DNA from: Atrina japonica
Lineage: Eukaryota > Mollusca > Bivalvia > Pterioida > Pinnidae
Direction of reading: 5' to 3'
DNA length: 64,000 nucleotides
NCBI GenBank assembly: GCA_030159075.1
Contig: BROG01000474.1
Coordinates: 248,001 to 312,000, forward strand
Shown here: positions 11,985-23,220 of the stretch, in pieces
Layout: each line of letters opens with the position of its first letter
Numbering within the stretch: the stretch's first letter is position 1
Position numbers and translations under genes: made by a program
The notes under the pieces: generated by a model
Told to the model about the DNA's origin: nothing
Seen by the model: only the letters and a program-made list of their open reading frames with translations
Database searches by the model: none

Positions 11985-12115
11985 GTTTTTTTTTTTTTTG
12001 GTTTTGTTTTGTTTTTTGTTTTTTTCTGGTTTGATTTTTCTGATTGTTGTTTTGGGTTTTGATCTTTCTGTTTGTTTTGTTTTTTTTTTTTTTTTTTGGG
12101 GGGGGGGGGGTATTA
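11985..12115. repeat. T/G-rich low-complexity tract with poly-G run
   Basis: Long T runs mixed with GGTTTTGTTTTG, ending in about 12 G at 12100-12111. Confidence 0.85.
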
Positions 12116-13188
12116 TTACTGTTTTTTTTATTTAATCATATTTATTTGTTTTGTTTTTTTAATGGTGTCACAATACGAACATTATTTCACAAAAGGTCAT
12201 ACAATGGTAACTGGTAAATGAACGATACAACCATGACAAAAAATATACCGATAACAGATATATAAAGCCTTTGGTATAAACACTGCCACAAACTTTTATA
12301 TTATGTCAAGTGTCTGTGACTTATTTACCACTGATTTACATGTAACAATTTTGTAATTTTTTAAACTAATTATTCTATTAACCAGGATTTAGATTCTTAA
12401 TTTTTTTAGACAAAACAATTCTCCATAAGGCTACAACATAAATTATATATTGTACATAAACCCCGAGAAAAAAGCTGTCTGTAAAATGCGATGAATATAT
12501 CAGTGTTACCTAGATATGATTGATGCCCATAAATCAAAGAAAATAGGCAATTTCTGCATGATATGTATATACAAGTCAAGCAAGTACAAAGTAAATTTGC
12601 ATAAAATACAAATTTAGATTTGAAAGGAAGCATTAGCATGATATATGATGTGATGTGGTGGAAGCCATCATTGTTTCCCGTAATTAAGGCATAGGTAGGA
12701 ATGTGAAGTATTATTAAGATTAATTAGAATCACTGACAGAAGAAAATGTTTAAACTACATGTTCAAAGCAAAACTGTTACTATCAGAGATATATATATAA
12801 CAAAATCTAGTATCTTTTGAGCTTTATGATTGGTTACTTTGATAGATCTTATGACAGTCATCAAGTAGCGACCGTTGTTACATACTCACAGCCAAATATG
12901 TACACAAATGACACCTCAGATCTTGTCTCTGATTGGCCAAAAAATAAATAAAACTGTACTATAAAAAGACGACAAGATGATAAAATATAATGCATTCAAA
13001 TATCGCTCAGGATAATGTATAATCAATTTGCTCAAGGGAAATCAATGAATCACATATGTTGTTGTTCATGTAATGTCTTGATATGTTTACACCTTTTTAT
13101 GAAAATGTTGACGCCTTGATGGGTCATCATAAGTGAAGTATCATAAACAGAGACCAGTGTTTGAAAGAATGACGATAAATGATAAGAG
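12116..13188. other. No gene recognised
   Basis: AT-rich sequence. Nothing stood out on either strand. Confidence 0.5.
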
Positions 13189-13880
13189 ACTAGTTCTGAT
13201 GGGACCTCTGTGGCCAATTTGTTAGAGCATCACACTTTGAACAATGACAGGGTTCCTACACCTTAAACAAAAAACTCCCTGATTTTCCCTGCCCTTACCC
13301 TGACTTTCACACCCTTTTCCCTAACTTTTGCACCCTTTCCCCTAACTTTTGAACCCTTTCCCCTGACTTTTGCACCCTTTTATCTGACCTATTATGATGC
13401 ACTGAAGGCACATCACAATGAATGCAACAGGCACGAAGTCACTCTAGGGAGGTCCAGGGGCATACCCCCAGGTAAATTTAGAAAATACATGTAGGAAGTC
13501 ATTTGGTGGCCTCTGGTGCATTTCCTGGTAAAAAAATGACTTGAAATTCAAGCCAGAAAAACATTTTTTCAAGGATAAAAAATATTTGATTTCTCCCTGA
13601 CTTTCACTGACTCGCACTAAATTTTCTGACTTTCCATAACCAAAAAAATGCACTTGTAAAATTCCCTGAATTTCCAGAAATTCTCTGACCCATAGGAGCT
13701 CTGCATGGAGTTTCTCATTTGTAGTCAGCACAGGTTCAAGCCCTGCTGGAACCTAAGCTGATTTCTGTGACAAAGTTTGCCAGTTTGTTTGGGAAAGGTC
13801 TGTGGTCTCTTCCTGAGTACATTGTAACTGGGTTCTCTCCTCCACCATTAAAAACAGGCCATCACCACATAACTGAACAA
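13189..13880 (+). mobile_element. SINE family C split by a hAT-type insertion
   Basis: The tRNA-like head (TGTGGCCAATTTGTTAGAGC) ends at about 13247. The body resumes at 13704 with CATGGAGTTTCTCATT and continues through GTTCAAGCCCTGCTGG, AAAGTTTGCCAGT and TGTAACTGGGTTCTCTCCTC. In uninterrupted family members these parts are contiguous. Confidence 0.6.
13248..13703 (+). mobile_element. Non-autonomous hAT-like element inside a SINE
   Basis: 456 bp with imperfect terminal inverted repeats CAGGGTTCCTACAC (left) and CAGAGCTCCTATGG (complement of the right end). CAGRG termini are typical of hAT elements. The interior repeats CCCTGACTTTTGCACCC-like phrases (13265-13385) and their complement-like partners near 13590-13690. 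A clean 8-bp target duplication is not visible. No transposase is encoded. Confidence 0.5.
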
Positions 13881-14686
13881 GAGGCCCATTTGGACCAAAG
13901 TCAAATTGAGTTGGTATCTTACAAATACAGTGCAACGATAAATGTTCAGTTTCTTCAACTTTTCTTAATAAATATGAAATAAGTCAAGACCCAAATTTAA
14001 GACAGCACCTTGTTAAATAGAAAAAAATATTTTAATTATTTTCCTATTTCTACAAAAAACACAACCTTGAATCATACATTACATACATGTAGATCAGTAA
14101 GATGCATTTAATTTTTTAATTTATGCAGTGGTTCTGGAGAAGATTTTCAAAGTGGGGTACATTCTAGGACATACTGTACCCCTCCCTGGATCCATCCCTC
14201 AGTCAGTCTGGCCAAAAACTCACAAACCTGGTGCAGGACCTAGAATACTTACTTCCTGTAAAGTTTCATAACTGGTAAATACCTTTTTTATGAAGAACAA
14301 ATTGAAAATGTGAAATAAACTAACCTCCTCCCCATTGTTTTTGCAGTTTAAAAAATTCATAAAATATCAAATAATTAGATTTCAGGAAAATTCTTTTAAA
14401 AAATCATTTTAAACAAATAAATTGAATGCATAAATAAATAAAAGGGAGAAAATAAAAGAAATCATACAAAAATGAATGAAAATAACAAAAATATTGTGTC
14501 AAAAATTTTATTTTCTGATTTCTATGAAATTAATTAACTTAAATTATACATTGAACATCTATGAAGATCACTCAGACATGATCAGTTTTTCAATCCATGC
14601 AGCAATTCAGGAGGAAAACACTTTTAAAGAGGTGTACCCCCTGAGGACTATTTTGCCCCACCCTGGATCCACCTCTGGGCTAAACT
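13881..14686 (+). mobile_element. Family D retroposon fragments
   Basis: AAGAGGCCCATTTGGACC, TTGGTATCTTACAAATA, CCTGGATCCATCCCTCAGTC and CTTCCTGTAAAGTTTCAT match the fuller copy at 50452-51136. A second partial copy runs from about 14455 (ATTTTATTTTCTGATTTCTA to TTTTGCCCCACCCTGGATCC). GCTCAGGTGAGCTAAGAA, the characteristic 3' end, is at 14869-14886. Confidence 0.55.
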
Positions 14687-14782
14687 GTTTGTTTTTTTGT
14701 TTTTTTATTGTTGTTTAACGTCCCACTCAAGAATATTTCACTCATATGGAGACGTCAACAAATGCCGGTGAAGGGCTTCAGT
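14687..14782 (-). mobile_element. RUDI-like SINE, 3' tail only
   Basis: TTGTTGTTTAACGTCCCACT, then CATATGGAGACGTCAAC and GCCGGTGAAGGGCTTC, identical in layout to 49866-49955 and 61811-61890. Confidence 0.7.
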
Positions 14783-14886
14783 TCAGGTGAGCAAAAAATT
14801 GTTGAGTGTGGCATAAAACAAAAATCAAATCAATTCGAATCACAAAAGCCAACTTTTATGAGCCTTCAGCTCAGGTGAGCTAAGAA

Positions 14887-15555
14887 ATACCCCAAATTTC
14901 TATTGCAATATGACTTTTCATATCAGATAAATACATGTCAGCTCTTAATATATAAAACAGACCTCAATCATATACCAAGATGATAGCCCTTGTCTGGCTA
15001 TTTATTTTAATGAGGAGGTTAACTTTCAACAGTAGAACTGGAAAACTTAGACAACATCTGCCAGTATTTTACAACAAAACAGGAAACATTATGAAATGTG
15101 AACCAATTCAATCAATTATGGGAAATCAAGAATATCATATTTGAATTTCAAGTGTCAAAAATTTAGCAGGATAATGCTGCAAATTGAATTTGGTTATATT
15201 ACCAGCAATAATTTGCACAGAACGTATGATACAAGGTCGTTTAAAATTGCTGAGGTCATCAATTCATTTGCTGACAATTTTTTTCAAAATTTACATAACT
15301 ATGATCTTATTTACATGTAGGTAACAGGGTTTTTAACAGTAAAATTGGAATGAATCTTTTGTAGAAGAATGTTATTATTAAGAATATGTTTATTATAACA
15401 TCTGCATTTATCTAAAAAAAAAAACATCTTGTGGATAATGGCTTAGGGATAAATTGTGAGATTATAAAGATTTTAGTACCTAAGTGTTAACATTTGTAAA
15501 ATGTATAAACAACAAACAAGCCCAATGAATAGTGGAAAACACACACACACAAAAT
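14887..15555. other. No gene recognised
   Basis: AT-rich sequence with short A runs. Nothing was resolved. Confidence 0.5.
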
Positions 15556-15810
15556 GTTAGATCCCTCACTGTGACCTCATGATAGAGCATTCATTCAACT
15601 CCCATGTGGAAGGTCCAAGGATTCAATCTGTAGTATAGGTTCTAATTGTGAATGTTCTTTGCCAAAAGCTCCATAACAAAAGTGATAGTCACTTGTATTT
15701 TGGACGAGACTTATAACTAAGGTCCTATACCATGGCAGGTGTGGTGCATGTCAGAACCCTCATTGCACTGGCATAGGTCCATACCATAGGCAAAAGAGTG
15801 GTCATCTTGA
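15556..15810 (+). mobile_element. SINE family B
   Basis: TGTGACCTCATGATAGAGCA is the head. CATTGCACTGGCATAGGTCC and CATACCATAGGC match the family B body. Confidence 0.55.
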
Positions 15811-15990
15811 ATATAAAGTTGACCCCGAAATAATATCACTTGGTCAGGCACTGCTGTGAAAATTGAAAGAAATTTCTTACAGTTGTGTTTCAATTTAACT
15901 TCAAATTATAAGGGTTATGAACAATGAATAAAGGTCACTGATGGATGAAGATGGATTGCCATTGGTTACTTGAGCCATTGGCTCATATGA

Positions 15991-17083
15991 CAGGGTTCGA
16001 AAAATCCACTCGCCCGCTCGCATTGGCGAGTAAAAAATCGTTTCGGGTGAGTAAATATCCATAATGAACTCGCCCGTGTGGCGAGTACTGACGCCCTACT
16101 GAAAATCTGTTTTTCCTTTTAAATTTCGAAACTGGTCCATTTCCTTCTATTTTCAGTTCAAAATACATAACAATAAACAATTAGAAACTTAAATTATTAT
16201 TTTATTGACAATTAAACATGTTAGTCTTTACCTCATGGCCAAAAATGTCACAGAACACATCGTGTGTTGACAGCTGATACTTGCAGTTTGTTGAGGAAGT
16301 GGAAATTGGATGTGTGTAAATAAAAGAACCAATTCCAAAAGGACCTGAATTTCAGGATTTGGTAAAATAATCATAACACTATAATTTGTATAGAAGTTGT
16401 AAAATCTGAATGTAAGTGAATGATAAAAGTAAAAATAGTTACTCAATACTATAAATAAAAGTTTTAATGAAAATATAGAAACGGATAGCTCTTGTTTTTA
16501 TCTAACAATAGTGAAAACTTACTTTTGAAATTTATATTGATTTAGTTAAACACATAGTAGTAACATCATAAAATAGTAATAATAATAATTGATTATAGTA
16601 ATAATGATGATGCATTTACAGTTAATTTAGATGCAAATGCATCATTCAGAGACAATATATATTGTATATAAATTTATCTATTAAATAACAATAACTTAAA
16701 AAAACAAAATTAAATAAAATATTTTTTTTTTCATTGTGGGTAACCAGATTTTATGGTGGGCAACCAAAATTTCAGTCAAGAATTTGAATTCTAAAAACTT
16801 AAAATGAGAGCATACAAAAGGTGTGGTAAGATTTTCACACATTTCCATCATAATAAGTACTTAATTAGAAAAAAAGACAATTTGTCAAATGAAGAGTATC
16901 ATATCTGTTAAGTCATATAAGATCTATTTACTTTCAAAAAAGATTTTATACACTCTTAACACATTTTCTTTGAAATACTACGTTTTCATACTTGGGTGAG
17001 TGCAAAATGAGTTTGGGTGAGTGGAAGTTATGTAATCACTCACCCAAAGGGCGAGTGCTTTTATACAAATTTTTCAAACCCTG
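15991..17083. mobile_element. Non-autonomous hAT-like element, 1.09 kb
   Basis: The ends are CAGGGTTCGAAAAAT and the complement CAGGGTTTGAAAAAT, a 14/15 match with hAT-type CAGGG termini. Just inside both ends are short direct and inverted repeats of GGCGAGT/GGGTGAGT (ACTCGCCC, ACTCACCC). No transposase is encoded. The flanks TCATATGA and TATAACTC do not form a clear 8-bp duplication. Confidence 0.6.
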
Positions 17084-17750
17084 TATAACTCTTTTGTACA
17101 TAATCATGGCTTCTGATGTATCAGTGGATACAAAATGTCAACCATTTTTTAGAAAGTTGGCATTTTCAGAATTTCATTATCTTTGACCTTGACCTTTTAC
17201 CTTGAAAATTTGCAAGACTAATCTGTGTATATAGTTTTAAACAAGTTTTTCATGTATCATTATCTACGGAAAGTCAACCATTGTTGGTTACACATGTAAT
17301 TAGCATTTGCAGTACATCACTGTCTGTGAACTTGACCTTGACCTGAAATCTTAGAACTATTCCCAACAATCAATTTACTAATGAATCACAGAACACAAAA
17401 CATAATTATTATTTTCATCATGACCTTGACCTTTGACCATGATTGTTTGAAACAACAATCCTTATAAGATACTCAACAAAATTTTCTAATATATCAATAT
17501 AAATAAATAACAAGGTGTAACAAGAATAAATAGCCCCCCACACCAAGAGGTATGAATCAACAAAATCACTCCATCTTCCTATGATGTAGATCTGCACCAT
17601 ATATGGTGAACGTAGGAGAAGTAATGAATTTACATACAACATAGACAACCCCAGGTGAAACATATTTGTTTAAACATTGCCTACATTTTTCCCCTTCAAA
17701 GTCAGCTTGTGACATTAACCTTTGACCTCTGATCATGAAAAAATAATACA

Positions 17751-17925
17751 GTGGAACTTGTATATAAAGACCCCCCTTAGAGACACAACAAAACCAGTCG
17801 TTATTGGGAGGTGGTCTTTATATAGAGGTTAATTTGTGCACAAATGGTACTATTGGGGGCAGCAAAAACAAATGGTATTTATGACCATGTGGTCTTTATA
17901 CACAGGTGGTTGCTAAAGCTGGTTT
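17751..17925. mobile_element. Small pogo/Tc1-like MITE, degraded
   Basis: TACAGTGGAACTTGTATATA then AAAGACC at the left, with GGTGGTCTTTATA twice in the interior. The right terminus is decayed. It shares its left end with the MITEs at 23060, 26267, 40695 and 43448. Confidence 0.5.
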
Positions 17926-18250
17926 TACCTTTGACCTCCGAACTGGAAACCCCATTTTCAAATGGAAGGCATATTTCTTGCTCCATAAGGACTATCTTTA
18001 CCAAATTTGAGAATTCTATGTGAAACAGCTGCAGACAGACAGACAATGTTGTACCATGACTGGTCGGTATACTATAGGCATATAAAAATAACAATACTTG
18101 ATCATTGAAAGATATTGAACATTCTTTTCAACTTTCGTGCAAATCCCTTCAGCAAATTTTGAGTATAAGGTCAATGTGTAAAAGTCTATGGATGACAAAC
18201 ATGGACTGGCGAAGACAGATTGAAATAGGTCACTTAAGGCTCAGGTGTCG

Positions 18251-18980
18251 TAAAGATATAACTCTACCAAGGCTCAAATGAAATCTGAAGTCTTTTATGT
18301 TCGGCAGCCATATGTCAATGCCATGGTGCATAACCAATTTTTCTTCTTAATGTACATTAAAAAATCCATTTCCACACTCTTTATTAAAAACTCATTAGAA
18401 TTATACTGCATTATCTATGTACTTTATGAGTCAAGGAGATTCTAGAAAGACTTGCAACTTTGAAGTTTAAATAAATGTATTTTCTAATAGGTTTTTCAAC
18501 CATTATACATGTCTGTTTTCTTACCATGCCAGCAGTTTACCAATGCAATTGCACATTTTGGCTTAGAATTTACATTAAGCTAATACCTAAGAACTTATTA
18601 TTTGCATAGATGTACAATGAGGGCTGATACAAATTCTAAAAACAAACATAAGTATTTAGGGTAAACAAAAAAGCAACATAACTAATTATGAACTTTGAGA
18701 TTATTAATTATTTCAATATGTAAATGTCTACATGCTACTGTTGCAGGGAACAGTGTGAAAGAAAAATGTTTGAGTACATATATGTACAGTTCTCCCCCTC
18801 CCAATATCATAGCTTCCAACATTGCAAAATGCAAATGAGGAATATTAAGATGAGGGAACAAACTGACATGGGTAAAGGGCAGCACAGGAGGAATTCCAGA
18901 GAAAAACAAGGAAGAATTCAAAATTGTAATACAAATAGAGCTAATTTGTAGGTTATAAGATCATCACAATTAATAACCAA
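18251..18980. other. No gene recognised
   Basis: AT-rich sequence without identifiable coding or repeat structure. Confidence 0.5.
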
Positions 18981-19414
18981 TACTGAAAATAAGATTATTT
19001 TACGATGCACTTACATATATGTAATATATACTGAAAATAAGATTATTATACGATGCACTTACATATATGTAATATATACTGAAAATAAGATTATTTTACG
19101 ATGCACTTACATATATGTAATATATACTGAAAATAAGATTATTTTACGATGCACTTACATATATGTAATATATACTGAAAATAAGATTATTTTACGATGC
19201 ACTTACATATATGTAATATATACTGAAAATAAGATTATTATACGATGCACTTACATATATGTAATATATACTGAAAATAAGATTATTATACGATGCACTT
19301 ACATATATGTAATATATACTGAAAATAAGATTATTTTACGATGCACTTACATATATGTAATATATATACTGAAAATAAGATTATTTTACGATGCACTTAC
19401 ATATATGTAATATA
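18981..19414. repeat. 48-bp tandem repeat, 9 near-identical copies
   Basis: The unit begins TACTGAAAATAAGATTATTT and continues to GATGCACTTACATATATGTA. Copies start at 18981, 19029 and so on. Differences are limited to TTATTTT/TTATTAT and one 2-bp TA insertion. The unit holds the palindrome ACATATATGT. Confidence 0.92.
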
Positions 19415-20102
19415 TAGTTTATGTTTAAAAAGTCTCCCTGCATGATCCGACACTGCTATTGAAATACTATGTTCTATAAAAAATTTGGTAAATAACACCT
19501 CTGCATTGATTACTTCGTCATCTGAGGCAAAAATCTTGGTTATATTTGCCAAATGCTTCAACTACAGTATACAAAGTAACATCTATTTAAATCTTCACGC
19601 AGACCTAGATCTGACATTGAGTCACATGTTCACTTAAGTCATTACAAATGGAGAGAATCAGCAACAGAGAGGGCTCGAGTTATCCATATTAGCTAGAGAA
19701 CATAATACAGAATAAAATTGTTACAACCCGGAATGTAAAAACAAAATGTAAAAAACAGAATAGGTCCGGACAAAACAGAATGATTGGCAGCTATGCAATA
19801 TACTGCTTCCTTTTGTTTTCCTTAATTTTGATGGTATAATAACGGGTTTGGCAATATATTGAGGCTTACTATTTATGAGGTGTGGTTTTCATGTCTTTAA
19901 TCCCTGCTGTATATCATATCCTGTTTACAACTCACTACTGTAAATTCAGATACTTTGTCTATTGTTTAATTTTGGAAAATTTGGTCACCCTATTAAAATG
20001 GCCAAAATTAAATTGTCCAAAATATGTACATGTTTGATGGCTGGAAAATCTGGATCCATTTCTAACATAAACCCAGAAACATGTATAATATTAACTTTCA
20101 TT
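19415..20102. other. No gene recognised
   Basis: Ordinary sequence. TACTGTAAATTCAGAT near 19940 resembles a MITE end, but no partner was found. Confidence 0.45.
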
Positions 20103-20330
20103 GTTTCTGTTTAAAATAAATCCTTCACAGGCCGGTATACAAAAGGCTTTAGGTTTATATTCCCCCATTTCTTGAGGTGTGATTATTACTGTGTGAACAC
20201 ACAACATGAACATTTTTTCAAACTCTACCACAAGCGAAAATGAAAATTGTAATACTCGCTGTTCGAGTTATCTCCGATCATGGTCGTACTCAAGTGACCA
20301 TTGGCTAACAGTTATTCTCACACCTGTTTA
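20103..20330 (+). repeat. Dispersed repeat, copy 2
   Basis: Shares order and spacing of blocks with 10339-10620. See that entry. Confidence 0.5.
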
Positions 20331-20427
20331 TCCACCTGGTCTGGTGATACAGTCGAGAATATATACATGTATAAATGACAAATATCAAGGTTTTTTAAGA
20401 CTTCCGGACATTGTTTCTGTCCCTAAA

Positions 20428-20609
20428 TACAGTTAAACCTGTCTGAAGAGACCACTCTCATAAGAGACCACCTGTCTTGTAAGATCAAATTCTGAAACCA
20501 CCTAGTTCAATAATTCTTTGAATAAAACCTCTTTTGAGAGACCACCTGTCTTGTGGGACCACATTTCAGTTACAGATGGGATGGTCTCTCAAGACAGGTT
20601 TCACTGTAT
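20428..20609. mobile_element. pogo-like MITE, 182 bp
   Basis: The left end is TACAGTTAAACCTGTCTGAA and the right end in complement is TACAGTGAAACCTGTCTTGA. Both are followed by GAGACCA phrases. TA at each end is consistent with TA target preference. Nearly the same length as the copy at 26267-26450. Confidence 0.75.
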
Positions 20610-20685
20610 AACACATTCAATGATTGGACAAGAGAAATCTGGATTTAGACGAGGAGATTTGCAATGACAAATGAACATATTTTAA

Positions 20686-21174
20686 TCATCTGTTGACCCC
20701 TAAGGGTGACTGATAGTAAATATGAAATTGAATGACCACGGATCTTGTAAAAATCGTAAAAAAGTTCAAAGAGCAACAACATTCACATACATCAACAGCA
20801 AAATAAAAAAAATAAAAAAGATCCGAAAACTGTAAACTTGTAATATAACACTGATTCATTATCAAATACTTCCAGCAATCTTCAGCAACTACCAACATCA
20901 CATTTGTCAAAATTAGAAAAGGCAAGAAAAAAGAATGCAATATCCATTTTTCACAAGTATGTCTTCTTTCAGCAATGCCTGTTCTAACTTGAACATTTAG
21001 ATAATATCTGTGTTGACTGAATCGAGACTGGTGAGGTTTCACATTAGTTTTAATGTGCCTTCTCTCAGTAGGGAACAACGAAGAAAAAAACACCCCATGG
21101 TTTAATGAGAACTTGTAAGCTATAATATCAAAACAATTATTTAGCTTTTCAATTGCAGTTCCTTTAGCAGGCAT
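20686..21174 (-). CDS. Weak minus-strand open frame, possible exon
   Basis: A 162-codon frame, the longest on this strand outside repeats. An acceptor-like TTTTGATATTATAG ends at 21120 and would enter it in phase 1 at codon GCT, with YKFSLNHGV following. That phase is compatible with the donor at the end of the orphan exon at 28638-28422. The N-terminal half is basic and hydrophilic. The second half is hydrophobic with no recognised domain. No family is recognised, and a chance frame is the more likely explanation. Confidence 0.15.
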   Translation of the reverse strand: MPAKGTAIEKLNNCFDIIAYKFSLNHGVFFSSLFPTERRHIKTNVKPHQSRFSQHRYYLNVQVRTGIAERRHTCEKWILHSFFLPFLILTNVMLVVAEDCWKYLIMNQCYITSLQFSDLFYFFYFAVDVCECCCSLNFFTIFTRSVVIQFHIYYQSPLGVNR

Positions 21175-21687
21175 TTTTGATACAGAAGAAATTATGACAA
21201 ATGTATTTTTAAGTAGAATCTGAATCTAGGTTTTGAAAACAGCATCATGTTTAGAAAGTAACCCACCAATGTTTTATTTAAAATTGGCTTACTGTAATCT
21301 AACAATGGTTTACTATATATAGCTTGGTTTAAACAAACCAGACCAGTTGTAATAAAAATAACTTGTCTCTAACCCATCTCTCCTGAACAAAGTTTAAAGT
21401 GAACTTTGACTTTTTGACCTCATAGTCAATAGGAACCATATGGAAGAGCTATGGATATTTGATTTGGAGATGTCATCACCCTAGACTACAAGCCCTTTAA
21501 CTTGCAACCCCAAAACATATGTTGTTGGTTACTTGTTAACCAATATGGGGAGATCGTGACACTTCCTGAGGAGTGGTACATGATTGAGGGTTGAAAATGA
21601 TAAAATGAAATCAATTACTGTGTGCAAATTCATATACCAAAATAATTGCCTCCCCTTTTATGGGTGTGGGATAAATGCCTAATTCAT
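21175..21687. other. No gene recognised
   Basis: Contains TTTGACTTTTTGACCTCATA near 21405, a fragment of the TTGACC-type dispersed repeat. Confidence 0.4.
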
Positions 21688-22397
21688 AGCAAATAGAGGT
21701 CAATTATACAACAGCAAATAGGGGTCAATTATACAACAGTAAACATGGGTCAATTATACAACAGCAAATAGGTATCAATTATACAACAGCAAACAGGGGT
21801 CAATTATACAACAGCAAACAGGGGCCAATTATACAACAGCAAATAGAGGTCAATTATACAACAGTAAACAGGGGTCAATTATACAACAGTAAATGGGGGG
21901 TCAACTATACAACAGCAAACAGGGGTCAACAAATAGGTATCAATTATACAACAGCAAACAGGGGCCAATTATACAACAGCAAACAGGGGCCAATTATACA
22001 ACAGCAAACAGGGTCCAATTATACAACAGCAAATAGGTATCAATTATACAACAGCAAACAGGGGTCAAGTATACAACAGCAAATAGGGGTCAATTATACA
22101 ACAGTAAACAGGGGTCAATCATACAACAGCAAACAGGGGTCATTTATACAACAGCAAACAGGGGTCAATCATACAACAGCAAACAGGGGTCAAGTATACA
22201 ACAGCAAATAGGGGTCAATTATACAACAGCAAACAAGGGTCATTTATAAACAGCAAACAGGGGTCAAGTATACAACAGCAAATAGGGGTCAATTATACAA
22301 CAGCAAACAGGGGTCATTTATAAACAGCAAATAGGTATCAATTATACAACAGCAAACAGGGGTCAAGTATACAACAGGAAATAGGGATCAATCATAC
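21688..22397. repeat. 25-bp minisatellite, about 28 units
   Basis: The unit is close to CAATTATACAACAGCAAACA + GGGGT. Variants AGGTAT, TCAAGTATAC and CATTTATA recur in blocks (for example the CAAACAGGGGTCAAGTATAC series at 22060-22200), which indicates multi-unit duplications. Confidence 0.9.
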
Positions 22398-23059
22398 AGG
22401 ACTTTTGCTGTCTCAGTGGGATATATGGCATGTATACATTTTGTCAGTCTTCTTACCTTGACCTCTGATGTGAACAACAATCAAATCAAATGCTTTTCAT
22501 CTTCAGTTCGAATCAGTGGAAAAAATCATATTTCTGTATCATTTGAAGTTCTAACCCATTTATCTGTAAGTTAAAAAAATGTAATATAATCATATTTAAA
22601 CATAAATTAGCATTTATAGTTTTCATCAGTCCATTACTTAAATGGCTAACATGCTTATTCTCAGTGTTAAGGACATTTCTGAGTCCCTTATTGGTCTCCT
22701 TGGTAATTTATTCATGTGCAATTTCAGACCTTTTCCCTCATTTTTGTGACATAAACGTGTATTCTCTTTTCATCCATCAAAATTAATTTTGAATGAAACC
22801 ATATACAAAAATCCCAAGTCATTGTTAGCAAAGCATGTTACAGAGCCAGTGATTCTAATACCTGAACCTTTATTTCAGTGTGTTGGTTTTTTGCTGCATC
22901 AAAAATGGGACGTGAAAGAAAAATTGGGAAAATTTGTTACTGAACTTTGTGTTCAAGATCTGCAAGCACATTTAAGAAACACTTCTTGTCTGAAGAGGAC
23001 TTGAATAAGTTAACTGATATTCATAAAGGACAATCAAAGATGAAACTACAGTTTTAAAG
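22398..23059. other. No gene supported
   Basis: A 71-codon plus-strand frame at 22789-23004 has no recognisable motif and no convincing splice context. Confidence 0.45.
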
Positions 23060-23220
23060 TACAGTGGAACCTTGCTATTAAGACCACCTAACTGACTCAA
23101 TGTGATCTGATTAGTGAGTTGGTCTCTTAAGTGAGGTTCTGTACTGATTCAACATTAATGAAGAGACTGAAAATTCATGGTCTTAATTGTGAGGTGGTCT
23201 TTAGACGAGGTTCCACTATA
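23060..23220. mobile_element. pogo-like MITE, 161 bp
   Basis: The left end is TACAGTGGAACCTTGCTATT with AAGACCACC. The right end, GGTGGTCTTTAGACGAGG then TTCCACTATA, is its complement. The interior ACTGACTCAATGTGATCTGA is the single-copy ancestor of the 67-bp unit at 40695-42409. Confidence 0.8.

Larger units (their letters stand above)
15811..18250 (+). mobile_element. Composite retroposon-like region with nested insertions
   Basis: CTTTGACCTTGACC-type phrases recur at 17185, 17332 and 17420 and as related forms to 17935. CAGACAGACAGACAATG appears near 18030 and AAGGCTCAGGTG near 18235. These are hallmarks of a non-coding dispersed bivalve repeat. The region is interrupted by a 1.1-kb CAGGG-ended element (15991-17083) and a small pogo-like MITE (from 17751). 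Confidence 0.45.

Noticed and set aside
21688..22397. CRISPR-like array of 25-bp repeats
   Set aside because: Continuous tandem units with point variants and no spacers.
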